Part shown: positions 48,234 through 57,490 of the stretch, in pieces | Layout: the number at the start of each line of letters is the position of its first letter | Position numbering within the stretch: position 1 is the first letter of the stretch | NCBI RefSeq assembly: GCF_023634025.1 | Contig: NZ_JALJCW010000001.1 | Span: forward strand, 657,501 to 721,500 | Reading direction: 5' to 3' | Source: Hanstruepera flava | GTDB lineage: Bacteria; Bacteroidota; Bacteroidia; Flavobacteriales; Flavobacteriaceae | DNA length: 64,000 nt | Notes under the pieces: model-generated | The model's database searches: none | What the model saw: only the letters and a program-made list of their open reading frames with translations | Told to the model about the DNA's origin: nothing | Position numbers and translations under genes: made by a program

Positions 48234-48363
48234 AATTAAATATACATTAACAATATTGTTTCCAAAATACTAATACGTGATAAATTGTCATATTAACAGC
48301 ATAAAATCTAAAAATTTTATGACTTTGTAATTCACTATATATCTAATTGCTTAATTTTACTTT

Positions 48364-49641
48364 ATGAATGAACCTTTAGCGGAACGATTAAGGCCACAGG
48401 CTCTTGAAGACTATATTAGTCAAACTCATTTAGTAGGGTCTAATGGTAGCTTGACTAGACATATAAAACAAGGCATCATTCCATCCATGATACTTTGGGG
48501 GCCTCCAGGTATTGGGAAAACAACACTTGCCAATATAATAGCAAATGAGGCAGAACGCCCATTTTATACTTTGAGTGCGATAAATTCTGGGGTTAAGGAT
48601 GTTCGAGAAGTTATAGAAAAGGCAAAAAAATCGGGAGGACTTTTTACTACTAAAAATCCCATACTGTTTATTGACGAAATACATAGGTTTAGTAAATCGC
48701 AACAAGATTCCTTATTGCAGGCAGTTGAAAAAGGTTGGGTAACACTTATTGGAGCTACAACAGAAAATCCCAGTTTTGAAGTTATTCCTGCGCTTTTATC
48801 ACGTTGTCAGGTTTATATTCTAAACGCCTTTAATAAAAGTGATTTAGAAGCACTTTTAAGACGTGCTATTGAAAAAGATAGTATCATATCTCAAAAAAAC
48901 GTAAAACTGCAAGAAACAGATGCTTTGTTTCGTCTTTCTGGTGGAGATGCCAGAAAATTGCTCAATATATTTGAATTATTGGTTAATAGTCAATCTGAAT
49001 CTGAAATAATAATTACCAATGATATGGTTATGCAAAATGTCCAGAACAATACTGTTCGTTATGACAAAACTGGGGAACAACATTACGATATTATTTCTGC
49101 ATTTATAAAGTCTATTAGAGGTAGTGACCCTAATGCAGCTGTTTATTGGTTGGCTAGAATGGTAGAAGGCGGTGAAGATGTTAAGTTTATTGCTAGACGA
49201 TTGTTAATTTTAGCCAGTGAGGATATTGGCAATGCAAACCCAACGGCATTAGTAATTGCTAACAATACCTTCCAAGCCGTTTCTACAATTGGTAATCCTG
49301 AATCACGTATAATTTTGAGTCAATGTGCCACATATTTAGCCTGCTCTCCAAAAAGTAATGCATCCTATCAAGCTATAAATAAAGCCCAACTGTTAGTAAA
49401 AGAAACTGGCGATTTAAGTGTACCTCTAGAAATACGAAATGCACCAACTAAACTTATGAAAGAATTAGGTTATGGTGATAATTATAAATATGCCCACAAC
49501 TACGAAGACAACTTTGCCAAGCAGGAATTTTTACCCGAAGAGATTAAAAACACACAACTTTACAACCCAGGAAATAATTCTAGAGAGCAAAACCAAAGGG
49601 AGTTTTTAAAAAAACGCTGGAAAGATAAATACGATTACTAA
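48364..49641 (+). CDS. rarA: Replication-associated recombination protein A (MgsA/RarA AAA+ ATPase)
   Basis: 425 residues. MNEPLAERLRPQALEDYISQTHLVG is typical of the family. Walker A is GPPGIGKTTLANIIA (~46-60), Walker B LFIDEIHRFSKSQQDSLL (~100-117), sensor 1 IGATTENPSFEV, and arginine-finger region ALLSRC. The C-terminal part has GGEDVKFIARRLLILASEDIGNANP. It acts on stalled replication forks. Convergent overlap of four bases with the next gene. Confidence 0.95.
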   Translation: MNEPLAERLRPQALEDYISQTHLVGSNGSLTRHIKQGIIPSMILWGPPGIGKTTLANIIANEAERPFYTLSAINSGVKDVREVIEKAKKSGGLFTTKNPILFIDEIHRFSKSQQDSLLQAVEKGWVTLIGATTENPSFEVIPALLSRCQVYILNAFNKSDLEALLRRAIEKDSIISQKNVKLQETDALFRLSGGDARKLLNIFELLVNSQSESEIIITNDMVMQNVQNNTVRYDKTGEQHYDIISAFIKSIRGSDPNAAVYWLARMVEGGEDVKFIARRLLILASEDIGNANPTALVIANNTFQAVSTIGNPESRIILSQCATYLACSPKSNASYQAINKAQLLVKETGDLSVPLEIRNAPTKLMKELGYGDNYKYAHNYEDNFAKQEFLPEEIKNTQLYNPGNNSREQNQREFLKKRWKDKYDY

Positions 49642-50414
49642 AATTTAATATTAAGCGTTTTAACTTGTAGGTCATCACCAATAGTCTCGGCGATAACCCA
49701 ATTGTCATTTAGTTTATAGACCGTAGCATTCCTATCCTTTACCATAAAAAAATCTTTTTTGCCTGAAAAAATTAAGATGTAAACAACTTTTGGTGTACTG
49801 TCAACCAACTGATACCCATTATTTATTGGTTGTGCATATAAAACTTCTGAACTATCAGTTTCTACTTTCTTTATAGGTGCGGTTACTTCGGTTTTTTGTA
49901 CGGTAGTTTCTGCAGTAACCTCTATAGGTTTTACAGGCTTTACTTCAGAAACATCATGGTTTTCTTCACTATTGGGCTCTAAAGGTTCGTACTTGTAATT
50001 CAATTCTTTGACATACAAAAATGCTTCTCTCAAAGCTTTGTTATACGCAACTTTATACTTCTTTTCCCTACTCTCTCCATTAAGTCCTTCAAAAACAATT
50101 TGATCTTTACAATTCTTCAATACCACATGTAATTTAGTTAAGAACATACCTTTGTCTTTTACCACATCTGCACGAAGAGCTAAACAGCCGTTTTTTTGTA
50201 AATCTTCAGGAAATTCGTCTCCCTGCATTATGGCCGTAAATCCATATTTATTGAATAAAAATTGTGAAAGAGAATTTAATTGATATTCATCTGGATTGTG
50301 CTGAAAATCGTAAGTGTCTGGTACGATTACATACTTGTAATTATTTACATTCTGTTGTGCAAAAACATTTCCCAAAGTAGTTACAACAATCAACAGTACT
50401 ATTCTTTTTAACAT
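49638..50414 (-). CDS. Hypothetical exported protein
   Basis: Start at the ATG at 50414 (MLKRIVLLIVVTTLGNVFAQ), which begins a clean signal peptide; the longer frame adds nine residues. 258 residues. Mature regions: ~20-140 alpha/beta (YKYVIVPDTYDFQHNPDEYQLNSLSQFLFNKYGF; CLALRADVVKDKGMFLTKLHVVLKNCKDQIVFEG), a Val/Thr/Lys/Pro-rich linker ~150-190, and a C-terminal beta region (IFSGKKDFFMVKDRNATVYKLNDNWVIAETIG). It looks conserved in flavobacteria, but I do not recognise its function. 33 bases downstream of the YjjG-type gene on the same strand, likely co-transcribed. Confidence 0.65.
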   Translation of the reverse strand: MLKRIVLLIVVTTLGNVFAQQNVNNYKYVIVPDTYDFQHNPDEYQLNSLSQFLFNKYGFTAIMQGDEFPEDLQKNGCLALRADVVKDKGMFLTKLHVVLKNCKDQIVFEGLNGESREKKYKVAYNKALREAFLYVKELNYKYEPLEPNSEENHDVSEVKPVKPIEVTAETTVQKTEVTAPIKKVETDSSEVLYAQPINNGYQLVDSTPKVVYILIFSGKKDFFMVKDRNATVYKLNDNWVIAETIGDDLQVKTLNIKF

Positions 50415-50447
50415 GTGTATTAAATTTTTATAAAGATACATCTTGAT

Positions 50448-51137
50448 TTACAAATACAATTTCAAATCTAGTAAATTTGTTATCTGTTTTATATTCTTAT
50501 CAAGCTTTGTGCCATGAACATTAAAACAAATAGCATCCAAACCAATATTTATAGCTCCTTGTATATCAGCTTCCCAGTTATCTCCAACCATAACACTGGA
50601 GTTTACAGTTGTGTTAGCCAAGTTTAAAGCTTGCTCAAAAATAATGGGGTTTGGTTTCTTTACACCAACCATTTCTGAATTTGTTACGGTTTCAAAAAAA
50701 ATATCAATATTCGAATTTTGTAATTTTCCATGCTGTACTTCGTGAAATCCATTAGTGATTATATGAAGCCTATATTTTGGTTTTAAATAGTTTAATATTT
50801 CAATTGTGCCATCAAACAAATAATTGTTTGAAGGTAAATGTGTTATATAATCTTCTGATAAACGATTAATTAATCTATCTTCTACAAAATAGTCAATAGC
50901 ATCAAAGGTATTCTTAAGCCGACCGTATCTTAAAGCTGCTTTGTCTATTTTTTCTTCGCGATAGAGTTTCCAATAATTCAAATTAATAGGTTCATAAACT
51001 GTTAAAAAATCATCTAAAACAACTCCTACATTGTGAATATCAAATATCTTTTCGAATGTTAGCGCAGAATTCTTATCAAAATCCCAGAGTGTGTGGTCTA
51101 AATCAAAAAAAACGTCGGTTATGCCTTTAAGCTTCAT
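50448..51137 (-). CDS. YjjG-type HAD-family pyrimidine nucleotidase
   Basis: 229 residues, HAD superfamily. Motif I VFFDLDHTLWDFDKN (nucleophile Asp), helical cap ~15-90, motif II HIITNGFHEVQ, motif III Lys in GVKKPNPIIFEQAL, motif IV MVGDNWEADIQGA. Family members hydrolyse non-canonical pyrimidine nucleotides and dTMP/UMP. Overlaps the upstream deacetylase-like gene by 11 bases, consistent with translational coupling. Confidence 0.88.
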   Translation of the reverse strand: MKLKGITDVFFDLDHTLWDFDKNSALTFEKIFDIHNVGVVLDDFLTVYEPINLNYWKLYREEKIDKAALRYGRLKNTFDAIDYFVEDRLINRLSEDYITHLPSNNYLFDGTIEILNYLKPKYRLHIITNGFHEVQHGKLQNSNIDIFFETVTNSEMVGVKKPNPIIFEQALNLANTTVNSSVMVGDNWEADIQGAINIGLDAICFNVHGTKLDKNIKQITNLLDLKLYL

Positions 51138-52428
51138 TTGCTGACTCCAATATTAAATTAAACAATTCTTTAAACCCTTTCCACCTATCAATATCACTAA
51201 ATGTATAATTGTGAAAAACTGGAATAAACTCACCATTTACCAATTTGACTTCTCGTATTATTTCGTTTAACACCTTCTTCTTGTCCAATAATGATTGGGT
51301 TTTAAGCAATGTATAATCCATTACATGATATGAATGTATCATTAATGGAGTTTGTATTTCAAAATCGAGATCGTAAAACAAAAAAGGGGTACATGTTCCC
51401 GCTCTAAAACCCATGTGGTTTACATAACCCATAGTATAATCTTCCAATATCTCTAACTCAACTAAATTTCTGTATGAATTAGGTAAATTCAATTTAGAAA
51501 ACGACTGCCTTGACGCAGCTAAGGTCGTATTTAAAATACTTTCTATTCTATTCTTTTCCTCCTTTAACACTAATGGATCTTCTAAAGCAAAAAAAGACAT
51601 TTTTAAACCTACATTACAATAATCGGCTACATGCTTAATCAACGATACAAACTGTTTCTTTTGAGCATTTACACCTTTGTCGTAAGTAGAATAGTCCCCT
51701 ATTAAAAAGAAAAACAAAAACTTGTATTTAGATTGTTTTTGCCTATTTAAAATATACTTAAACGTGTCATCAGGGTCATGCTTTAAGCCTATGATTACCA
51801 AAAATCGGGTGTACATACGTTTAAATTTAAAGCTAGACAAATCTTTTAAACTCCCACCAATGGTTCTTAAAATACCCTTTAATTTGAAACTATAAGGTGA
51901 TGGCACATCTATTATTGGTTTAATCTTATAGTTTCTATCCGGGAATTTAAACTCAGGAAATTGAGCTTGTACAATTGTTTTAAACTTATAAGCCCAGATA
52001 TCAACTACAGGCTGATTTAAAAAATTATTTTTGTAGGCTAAACTTTCTTCAGCCATAAACCTACCATATTCATCTTTAACATGAGGTAGATACTCTTCAT
52101 ACCGACTTAACAAATAAAATGTCGCTGCAAAAATGTCAAAAGGCACACTACTTCTTTCACTCGTTGTAAAAAAACATTTAGTATCGTCCCAATCTTGCAC
52201 GTGTATATCTAAATCTGACAAGCCTTGCTCAAAAAGTAAATCATGACTTCTTATAAAAATCTCATTCCCTAACGGTTGTTTTGCATAGGATATTTTAACT
52301 GAATCGTGAGCAATAAACTCCTCTATAGTAGTAGTAAATGCCACTGGAACATCTAAAATACGGGTGAAAATATGTTTAAAGGCATATTTTAATCGAGGTG
52401 TAATTTTGTGCGTATATACAAGTACCAT
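51127..52428 (-). CDS. Polysaccharide-deacetylase-like protein
   Basis: 433 residues without signal peptide. The protein opens MVLVYTHKITPRLKYAFKHIF; an early region (IRSHDLLFEQGLSDLDIHVQDWDD) resembles the DUF7033-type domain often paired with NodB-like deacetylases. The middle has FLIGDYSTYDK, GVNAQKKQFVSLIKHVADYCNVGLK and a candidate catalytic strand MGFRAGTCTPFLFYDLDFE. The canonical NodB TFDD is not obvious, so catalytic activity is uncertain. It overlaps radC by one base and the nucleotidase by 11. Confidence 0.65.
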   Translation of the reverse strand: MVLVYTHKITPRLKYAFKHIFTRILDVPVAFTTTIEEFIAHDSVKISYAKQPLGNEIFIRSHDLLFEQGLSDLDIHVQDWDDTKCFFTTSERSSVPFDIFAATFYLLSRYEEYLPHVKDEYGRFMAEESLAYKNNFLNQPVVDIWAYKFKTIVQAQFPEFKFPDRNYKIKPIIDVPSPYSFKLKGILRTIGGSLKDLSSFKFKRMYTRFLVIIGLKHDPDDTFKYILNRQKQSKYKFLFFFLIGDYSTYDKGVNAQKKQFVSLIKHVADYCNVGLKMSFFALEDPLVLKEEKNRIESILNTTLAASRQSFSKLNLPNSYRNLVELEILEDYTMGYVNHMGFRAGTCTPFLFYDLDFEIQTPLMIHSYHVMDYTLLKTQSLLDKKKVLNEIIREVKLVNGEFIPVFHNYTFSDIDRWKGFKELFNLILESANEA

Positions 52429-53126
52429 TAAATTAGAGTTTCGTCTGCAAAACTAAAATATGCTTCTTCGGTTACAATAATATGATCTAAAACTTTAATA
52501 TCTAAACTTTCTCCAGCTCGTTTCAATTTTTGAGTAATCTGCTTGTCAGCTTCACTAGGCTTTAAGGTTCCCGATGGATGATTATGAACCAAAATAATGC
52601 CTGTTGCACCCAATTCTAAAGCCATTTTTAAAACCAATCGCACATCAACCAACGTTCCTGTGATACCTCCCTTACTTAATTGCTGTTTTTGAATGACTTT
52701 ATTGGAATTGTTCAAATAAATAATCCAGAATTCTTCATGTGGGAGCTCTCCTATAATGGGTTGCATCAATTCAAATACCGAAATGCTAGAGGTTATTTTC
52801 TTTTTCTCCAAGGCTTCTTCTCCTCTTCGTCTTCTGCCCAACTCCATAGCTGCTGCAATAGTAATCGCCTTTGCCTCGCCTATGCCTTTAAAAGCCATCA
52901 ACTGTTTTAAAGATAACTTGCCCAGCTCATTCAAATTGTTACCAACCGAAACTAAAATACGCTTGCACAAATCAACTGCGCTTTCATTCCGACTGCCCGA
53001 ACCTATTAAAATGGCCACCAACTCGGCATCACTTAATGCCGCTTTTCCCTTGTCGCGGAGTTTCTCTCGTGGTTGGTCATCTTGTGACCAATTTTTTATA
53101 GAAAATGAAGCGTGTTTTTCAGTCAT
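52428..53126 (-). CDS. radC: DNA repair protein RadC (JAMM/MPN-type)
   Basis: 232 residues. The N-terminal helix-hairpin-helix part (KLSLKQLMAFKGIGEAKAITIAAAMELGRRR) is followed by the MPN+ domain with ...LGATGIILVHNHPSGTLKPSEADKQITQKL (HxHPSG...D metal site). Despite the name, the repair role is doubtful; its enzymatic role is unknown. First of a minus-strand group with overlapping genes. Confidence 0.95.
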   Translation of the reverse strand: MTEKHASFSIKNWSQDDQPREKLRDKGKAALSDAELVAILIGSGSRNESAVDLCKRILVSVGNNLNELGKLSLKQLMAFKGIGEAKAITIAAAMELGRRRRGEEALEKKKITSSISVFELMQPIIGELPHEEFWIIYLNNSNKVIQKQQLSKGGITGTLVDVRLVLKMALELGATGIILVHNHPSGTLKPSEADKQITQKLKRAGESLDIKVLDHIIVTEEAYFSFADETLI

Positions 53127-53193
53127 TTAGTAAATATAAATATTGTAACTTTCAGAAGCAATTTTTGGATTACTTAACCTTATAAATAAAAAA

Positions 53194-53643
53194 ATGAAAT
53201 CATTATTTTCTGAAGATACTGTTTCTGAAATAAGAGCCAGAATAGAATTACTACAAGAAAACCAAAATCCAAAATGGGGAAAAATGAATGCCTCACAAAT
53301 GTTAGCTCATTGTAAGTTTCCATTACAAGTTGCCCTAGGCGAACTGGCTTTGGAAAAACCAAATGTATTTAAACGCCTATTATTCTCTATGTTTAAATCC
53401 TCTTTATATGATGATAAAGCGTGGAAACAAAGCTTACCTACAACAAAAGAATTTGTGGTGTCAAGCGACAAAAATTTTCGTAATGAAAAAACAGATTTGT
53501 TAGAAGAAATCGAAAAATTTCATACTAAAAAAGATCAAACTGAATGGCCACCACATCCTATGTTTGGGTATTTTACACAGGATCAATGGGGTAAGATGCA
53601 ATACAAGCATTTAGACCATCATTTAAATCAATTTGGAGTATAA
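53194..53643 (+). CDS. DUF1569-type (DinB-superfamily-like) protein
   Basis: 149 residues, soluble. KWGKMNASQMLAHCKFPLQVALGE and the closing LDHHLNQFGV provide the His residues expected of the DinB-like four-helix metal-binding fold, and the layout matches DUF1569. It ends one base into the PaiB-like gene (ATAATG), suggesting coupling. Function unknown; family relatives are thiol transferases or carriers. Confidence 0.75.
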   Translation: MKSLFSEDTVSEIRARIELLQENQNPKWGKMNASQMLAHCKFPLQVALGELALEKPNVFKRLLFSMFKSSLYDDKAWKQSLPTTKEFVVSSDKNFRNEKTDLLEEIEKFHTKKDQTEWPPHPMFGYFTQDQWGKMQYKHLDHHLNQFGV

Positions 53644-54236
53644 TGACCTATCCACCACCACACCATCAAGACCATAATCGCGAACATTTAATAGAGGTTA
53701 TAAAAACCTATCCTTTGGCTACGGTAATATCGGTAAAAGACCAAGAACCGCTCATTACCCATTTACCATTGATATTAAACGATGAAGGAAAACTTATTGG
53801 ACACATTGATATTTACAATCCGCAGACGCCCTTGTTGAAAGGCAACAATAGTGTGAACCTTATTTTTTCAGGACCGCAATGTTACATTTCCCCATCGGTT
53901 TATACAACTACTCAATTACCTACTTGGAATTACATTAAAGTGCATGTAAAAGGTACTGTAAAAGCTATTGAAAGTAAAGAAGCCCTTAAACAATCCTTAA
54001 TTACCATGACCGATTTTTTGGAAGCACCCGAGCATAAATACGTATTGGAACCCGATAATCCAAGGATGGAAGCTAATTTAGACTACATTAAAATGTTTGA
54101 AATTACCATTACCAATTGGGAGGGCAAATTTAAACTCTCACAGGATAAGAAAACCACAGATACCCAAAACGCCAGAACCGAACTCATTGAAAAAAACCAA
54201 GAAAGCATTAAAGCGTTTTTGGATAGGGTATTTTGA
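53643..54236 (+). CDS. PaiB-family FMN-binding protein
   Basis: 197 residues, split-barrel flavin-binding fold: HREHLIEVIKTYPLATVISVKDQEPLITHLPLIL, then GPQCYISPSVYTTTQLPTWNYIKVHVKGTVK (PaiB signature). B. subtilis PaiB is a regulator of sporulation and protease genes, but most family members probably act as flavin enzymes or sensors. It overlaps the upstream DUF1569 gene by one base. Confidence 0.88.
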   Translation: MTYPPPHHQDHNREHLIEVIKTYPLATVISVKDQEPLITHLPLILNDEGKLIGHIDIYNPQTPLLKGNNSVNLIFSGPQCYISPSVYTTTQLPTWNYIKVHVKGTVKAIESKEALKQSLITMTDFLEAPEHKYVLEPDNPRMEANLDYIKMFEITITNWEGKFKLSQDKKTTDTQNARTELIEKNQESIKAFLDRVF

Positions 54237-54342
54237 TTTGATTTTCATAATAAAATAGTCGAACTTCGTTATTGGAATTTATATATCATTTAACGATTCC
54301 TTACCCTATTATTTTTCTAAAAAGTTTTAACCCAAAAACGAA

Positions 54343-54909
54343 ATGAGAAAGATTAAAATAATAAATTACATTTTATTTCTAATTTTTGTTTCATGTAATG
54401 ATTCCGATGACTCAATAGAAGAAAGTATTACTGATTTAAATTGTTCTAATAATTATGCCCTTGGCATTGATATTGACATTGATGAAGATGGCGTTAATGA
54501 TTTTATTATTGTCTGTTCAAAAGATTTAGTTGGGGCAATGTTCCCTTGGGATGGTGGATTATTTATAAATATTTCTACTTATGAAAATGCTCACATTTTA
54601 AGAAAATCTTACGAAGGTTTATTTTTTCTTCAAACTAATGATATAATATATGCTGAACAAAGTTTGGAAAACGGAGCTTGGTTTGAAGAATCTCGCATTA
54701 TGTTATCAAAATTATTTTATAACGATTCTGGTTGGAATGATGAATGGTTTGTGAATTCTAATATAGAAGAATACTATATGGCATTTAAACTTACAAATGA
54801 GAATACAGAAAAAATAGGTTGGATAAAATTTGAATTTGATACCATAAATGGTCAATTCAGTATTATAAATAAAATGATTACTGAATCTGACTCACTAATT
54901 ATTAATTAA
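54343..54909 (+). CDS. Hypothetical lipoprotein
   Basis: 188 residues; lipobox Cys18 (FLIFVSCNDSDDSIEES), followed by an acidic run that suits surface export. One Asp-rich motif (IDIDIDEDGVNDF) resembles calcium-binding dockerin or type-3 repeats. The rest is beta-rich, with aromatic residues (WDGGLFINIS, WNDEWFVNSN). No family recognised. The 106-base gap upstream shows no clear promoter. Confidence 0.5.
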   Translation: MRKIKIINYILFLIFVSCNDSDDSIEESITDLNCSNNYALGIDIDIDEDGVNDFIIVCSKDLVGAMFPWDGGLFINISTYENAHILRKSYEGLFFLQTNDIIYAEQSLENGAWFEESRIMLSKLFYNDSGWNDEWFVNSNIEEYYMAFKLTNENTEKIGWIKFEFDTINGQFSIINKMITESDSLIIN

Positions 54910-54957
54910 AATTAAGTACTAACCACATAACTACTTTTAGCTATACTGACAACGAAA

Positions 54958-56316
54958 CTAGTTTTTAATCAACCCTTTTACCTCATCAAAATCCAATCCG
55001 CCATAATTTCCTGAGCTCATGAGCAATAAAGCTTTATTGTTAAAGTCTTGGGAAAACAGATAGTTTTTAAAATCGTCTGGGCTTGTGTAAATAATGAGGT
55101 CGTCGCGCTCAAAAGCATTGGCTATTTGTTGGTGGGTAACTTCTTCCAGTTTTTTAATTTCGACTGCGTGAGGTGAATAGAAAACCACAGCTACATCTGC
55201 GGCATCCAAAGCACCTTTATATTCCTTTAAAAATTCGGCATTCAAGCTACTATAAGTGTGTAATTCCAAGCAGGCTACTAGTGTTCTATCTGGAAATTGT
55301 TCATTCAATGCTTTGGTAGTTGCCGCCACTTTACTAGGCGAATGAGCAAAATCTTTATACGCCACACTGGTTTTACTTTCGGCTATCTTTTCCAAACGTT
55401 TACTAGCGCCTTTAAAGGTTGAAATGGCTTCATAAAAATCATCTTCATCAATGCCCATATGCTGGCAAATCCATTTGGCACCTGCCAGATTGTTCAGATT
55501 GTGTTTACCAAATACCTCAATAGGTAAAGGTCCTTCAGGTGTTTCCAGAAGGGTTTCGCCATTTTCAACGGTATATTCTGGTGTGTAATATGGCAATTTA
55601 CGAATGGTGTTTTCGGAAGCTTCGACTACTCTAACCACTTCGAGATCTTCAGCATTGTAGGTGATACTACCACCGCGTACAATACTATCTACAAATATGC
55701 TAAATTGTTCCACATAATTTTCATAAGTTGGAAACACATTAATATGATCCCAAGCAATACCACTCAACAAAGCAATATTGGGTTTGTACAGATGGAATTT
55801 TGGTCGTCTGTCAATAGGCGAACTCAAATACTCATCACCTTCCAGAACCATAAAATCGTTGTCTTCGGTGAGTTTTACCATCACATCAAAGCCTTCTAAT
55901 TGTGCGCCAACCATATAATCCACATCACGATCGTGATAATGCATCACATGCAAAATCATGGAGGTAATAGTGGTCTTTCCATGACTGCCTCCAATAACGA
56001 CTCGCGTTTTATCTTTAGATTGCTCGTACAAAAACTCGGGATAGCTATAAATTTTCAGACCCAACTCTTGGGCTTTCAATAATTCTGGATTATCAGCCTT
56101 GGCGTGCATCCCTAAAACAATGGCATCTAAACTATCATTGATTTTTTCAGGAAACCACCCAAACTGCTCTGGTAATAAACCTTTAGCTTCCAATCGAGAT
56201 TTAGAAGGATCAAAAATAGTATCGTCACTTCCGGTTACGTGATATCCTTTGTTATGCAATGCAATGGCCAAATTGTGCATAGCTGCACCACCTATAGCTA
56301 TAAAATGTACGTTCAT
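54958..56316 (-). CDS. mpl: UDP-MurNAc:L-Ala-gamma-D-Glu-meso-DAP ligase (murein recycling)
   Basis: 452-residue Mur ligase that reattaches recovered murein tripeptide to UDP-MurNAc. N-terminal Rossmann-like VHFIAIGGAAMHNLAIALHNKGYHVTGSDD, P-loop GGSHGKTTITSMI (~109), then the ATPase and C-terminal domains with FGKHNLNNLAGAKWIC and DFAHSPSKVAATTKAL. Similar to MurC, but the GGAAMHNLA start and context favour Mpl. A TATATTTG box at 56336-56343 may be its promoter. Confidence 0.9.
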   Translation of the reverse strand: MNVHFIAIGGAAMHNLAIALHNKGYHVTGSDDTIFDPSKSRLEAKGLLPEQFGWFPEKINDSLDAIVLGMHAKADNPELLKAQELGLKIYSYPEFLYEQSKDKTRVVIGGSHGKTTITSMILHVMHYHDRDVDYMVGAQLEGFDVMVKLTEDNDFMVLEGDEYLSSPIDRRPKFHLYKPNIALLSGIAWDHINVFPTYENYVEQFSIFVDSIVRGGSITYNAEDLEVVRVVEASENTIRKLPYYTPEYTVENGETLLETPEGPLPIEVFGKHNLNNLAGAKWICQHMGIDEDDFYEAISTFKGASKRLEKIAESKTSVAYKDFAHSPSKVAATTKALNEQFPDRTLVACLELHTYSSLNAEFLKEYKGALDAADVAVVFYSPHAVEIKKLEEVTHQQIANAFERDDLIIYTSPDDFKNYLFSQDFNNKALLLMSSGNYGGLDFDEVKGLIKN

Positions 56317-56335
56317 AGAATGATTTTGTAGAATT

Positions 56336-56343
56336 CAAATATA
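56336..56343 (-). promoter_or_regulatory. Candidate -7 element of mpl
   Basis: TATATTTG on the minus strand, 19 bases upstream of the mpl ATG. No TTG at the expected distance. Confidence 0.4.
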
Positions 56344-56393
56344 AGGATTGCTATTGGAAGTGTGAAGTGGCTAGCTCGAAGTTTTTCTGCTAA

Positions 56394-57347
56394 TTACAAT
56401 TTTAAAATTTGGCTTTTTTCTTCCCTGAAAACGTCAATATTTGGCAGTTCAGAAATGGCTTGATCAATATGGTTGAGAGCCAAGTCCTTGTTGTTTTGAT
56501 GCTTGTAAATCTGCGCTAATCGGAAATGAGCCCAAGCCTTGGGAACACCATCTTCAGCTGTATGGTTCTTTAGGTAAAGCTGTAAACAGGCTTCACCTTT
56601 ATGTAATTGCACGTTATATTCAGCAGCAACCTTTCCTATTTGATAATGCAAGGCATTCCTCTGGTGTTTTTTTTGTGACGCTTCAATGTTTTGAATGGCT
56701 TGATCTGGTTGGTCTTGCTTTTCGTAAAAAGCAGTCAGCTTTTCATAACAGGTCAAGGATCCTCCTTTTTCTATAGCCTTTTTATAATAGGTCTCAGCCA
56801 ATTCAGGTTCATCATCATACTCATAAATATATCCTTTTGCCAAATAACCATCTACCTTTGAAATAGCTTCCAACTCATTGGCGTATTGCAATGATTTACT
56901 GACGCTTCCACCAATTATTCCCGGTAATTGCACATAATACTCCACCAAAGCCCAACGTGCATTGATATGCTTTTTGTCTAATTCTATTGCCTTTAAAAAA
57001 GCGTTTTCTACATCATCAATCATAAACAAAGCAGTCACTTTATTAACTTCCAAAGCCTTCATACCCATGGCGCCACCATATTTATAATGAAATTCGGCGT
57101 TATCAGGATTTAAATCTACCAGCTTTTCATATTGCTCAATGGCTTCATCCCATTTACCTTGATAAGCATAGGCATCACCCAATAACTCGATGCTTTTTGG
57201 GTCGCTTGGGTTTTCCAAGAGGTGGTCTTCCATAATCACCTCTGCCTGCTCGTATTTTTTTTTATCAAGTAAGAACTCTATCTCTTGCTCAACATTTTGC
57301 GAATACAAGGTGAAAGGAATTAGTAATAGGAAACAAATCTTTTGCAT
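56394..57347 (-). CDS. Exported TPR-repeat protein
   Basis: 317 residues with a signal peptide (MQKICFLLLIPFTLYSQ). Tetratricopeptide-type helix pairs run from ~20 to 310: DPKSIELLGDAYAYQGKWDEAIEQYEKLVDLNPDN, ELAETYYKKAIEKGG, HFRLAQIYKHQNNKDLALNHIDQAI in outline. A scaffold for protein-protein contacts in the periplasm; partner unknown. A TATCTTTG box (57370-57377) lies upstream with a TTG only 16 bases further. Confidence 0.8.
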   Translation of the reverse strand: MQKICFLLLIPFTLYSQNVEQEIEFLLDKKKYEQAEVIMEDHLLENPSDPKSIELLGDAYAYQGKWDEAIEQYEKLVDLNPDNAEFHYKYGGAMGMKALEVNKVTALFMIDDVENAFLKAIELDKKHINARWALVEYYVQLPGIIGGSVSKSLQYANELEAISKVDGYLAKGYIYEYDDEPELAETYYKKAIEKGGSLTCYEKLTAFYEKQDQPDQAIQNIEASQKKHQRNALHYQIGKVAAEYNVQLHKGEACLQLYLKNHTAEDGVPKAWAHFRLAQIYKHQNNKDLALNHIDQAISELPNIDVFREEKSQILKL

Positions 57348-57490
57348 AACATTAAAAATGTCGGTTTTACAAAGATAACCTTTCTATCTCACTCAAAAAA
57401 TAGCTACCTTCCCTCAACCAAAACCTAAAATACCGTATTCGCGTTTTTTTGGAACAACTTTTGAATGTACCCTTGTACAAAATGATGACT

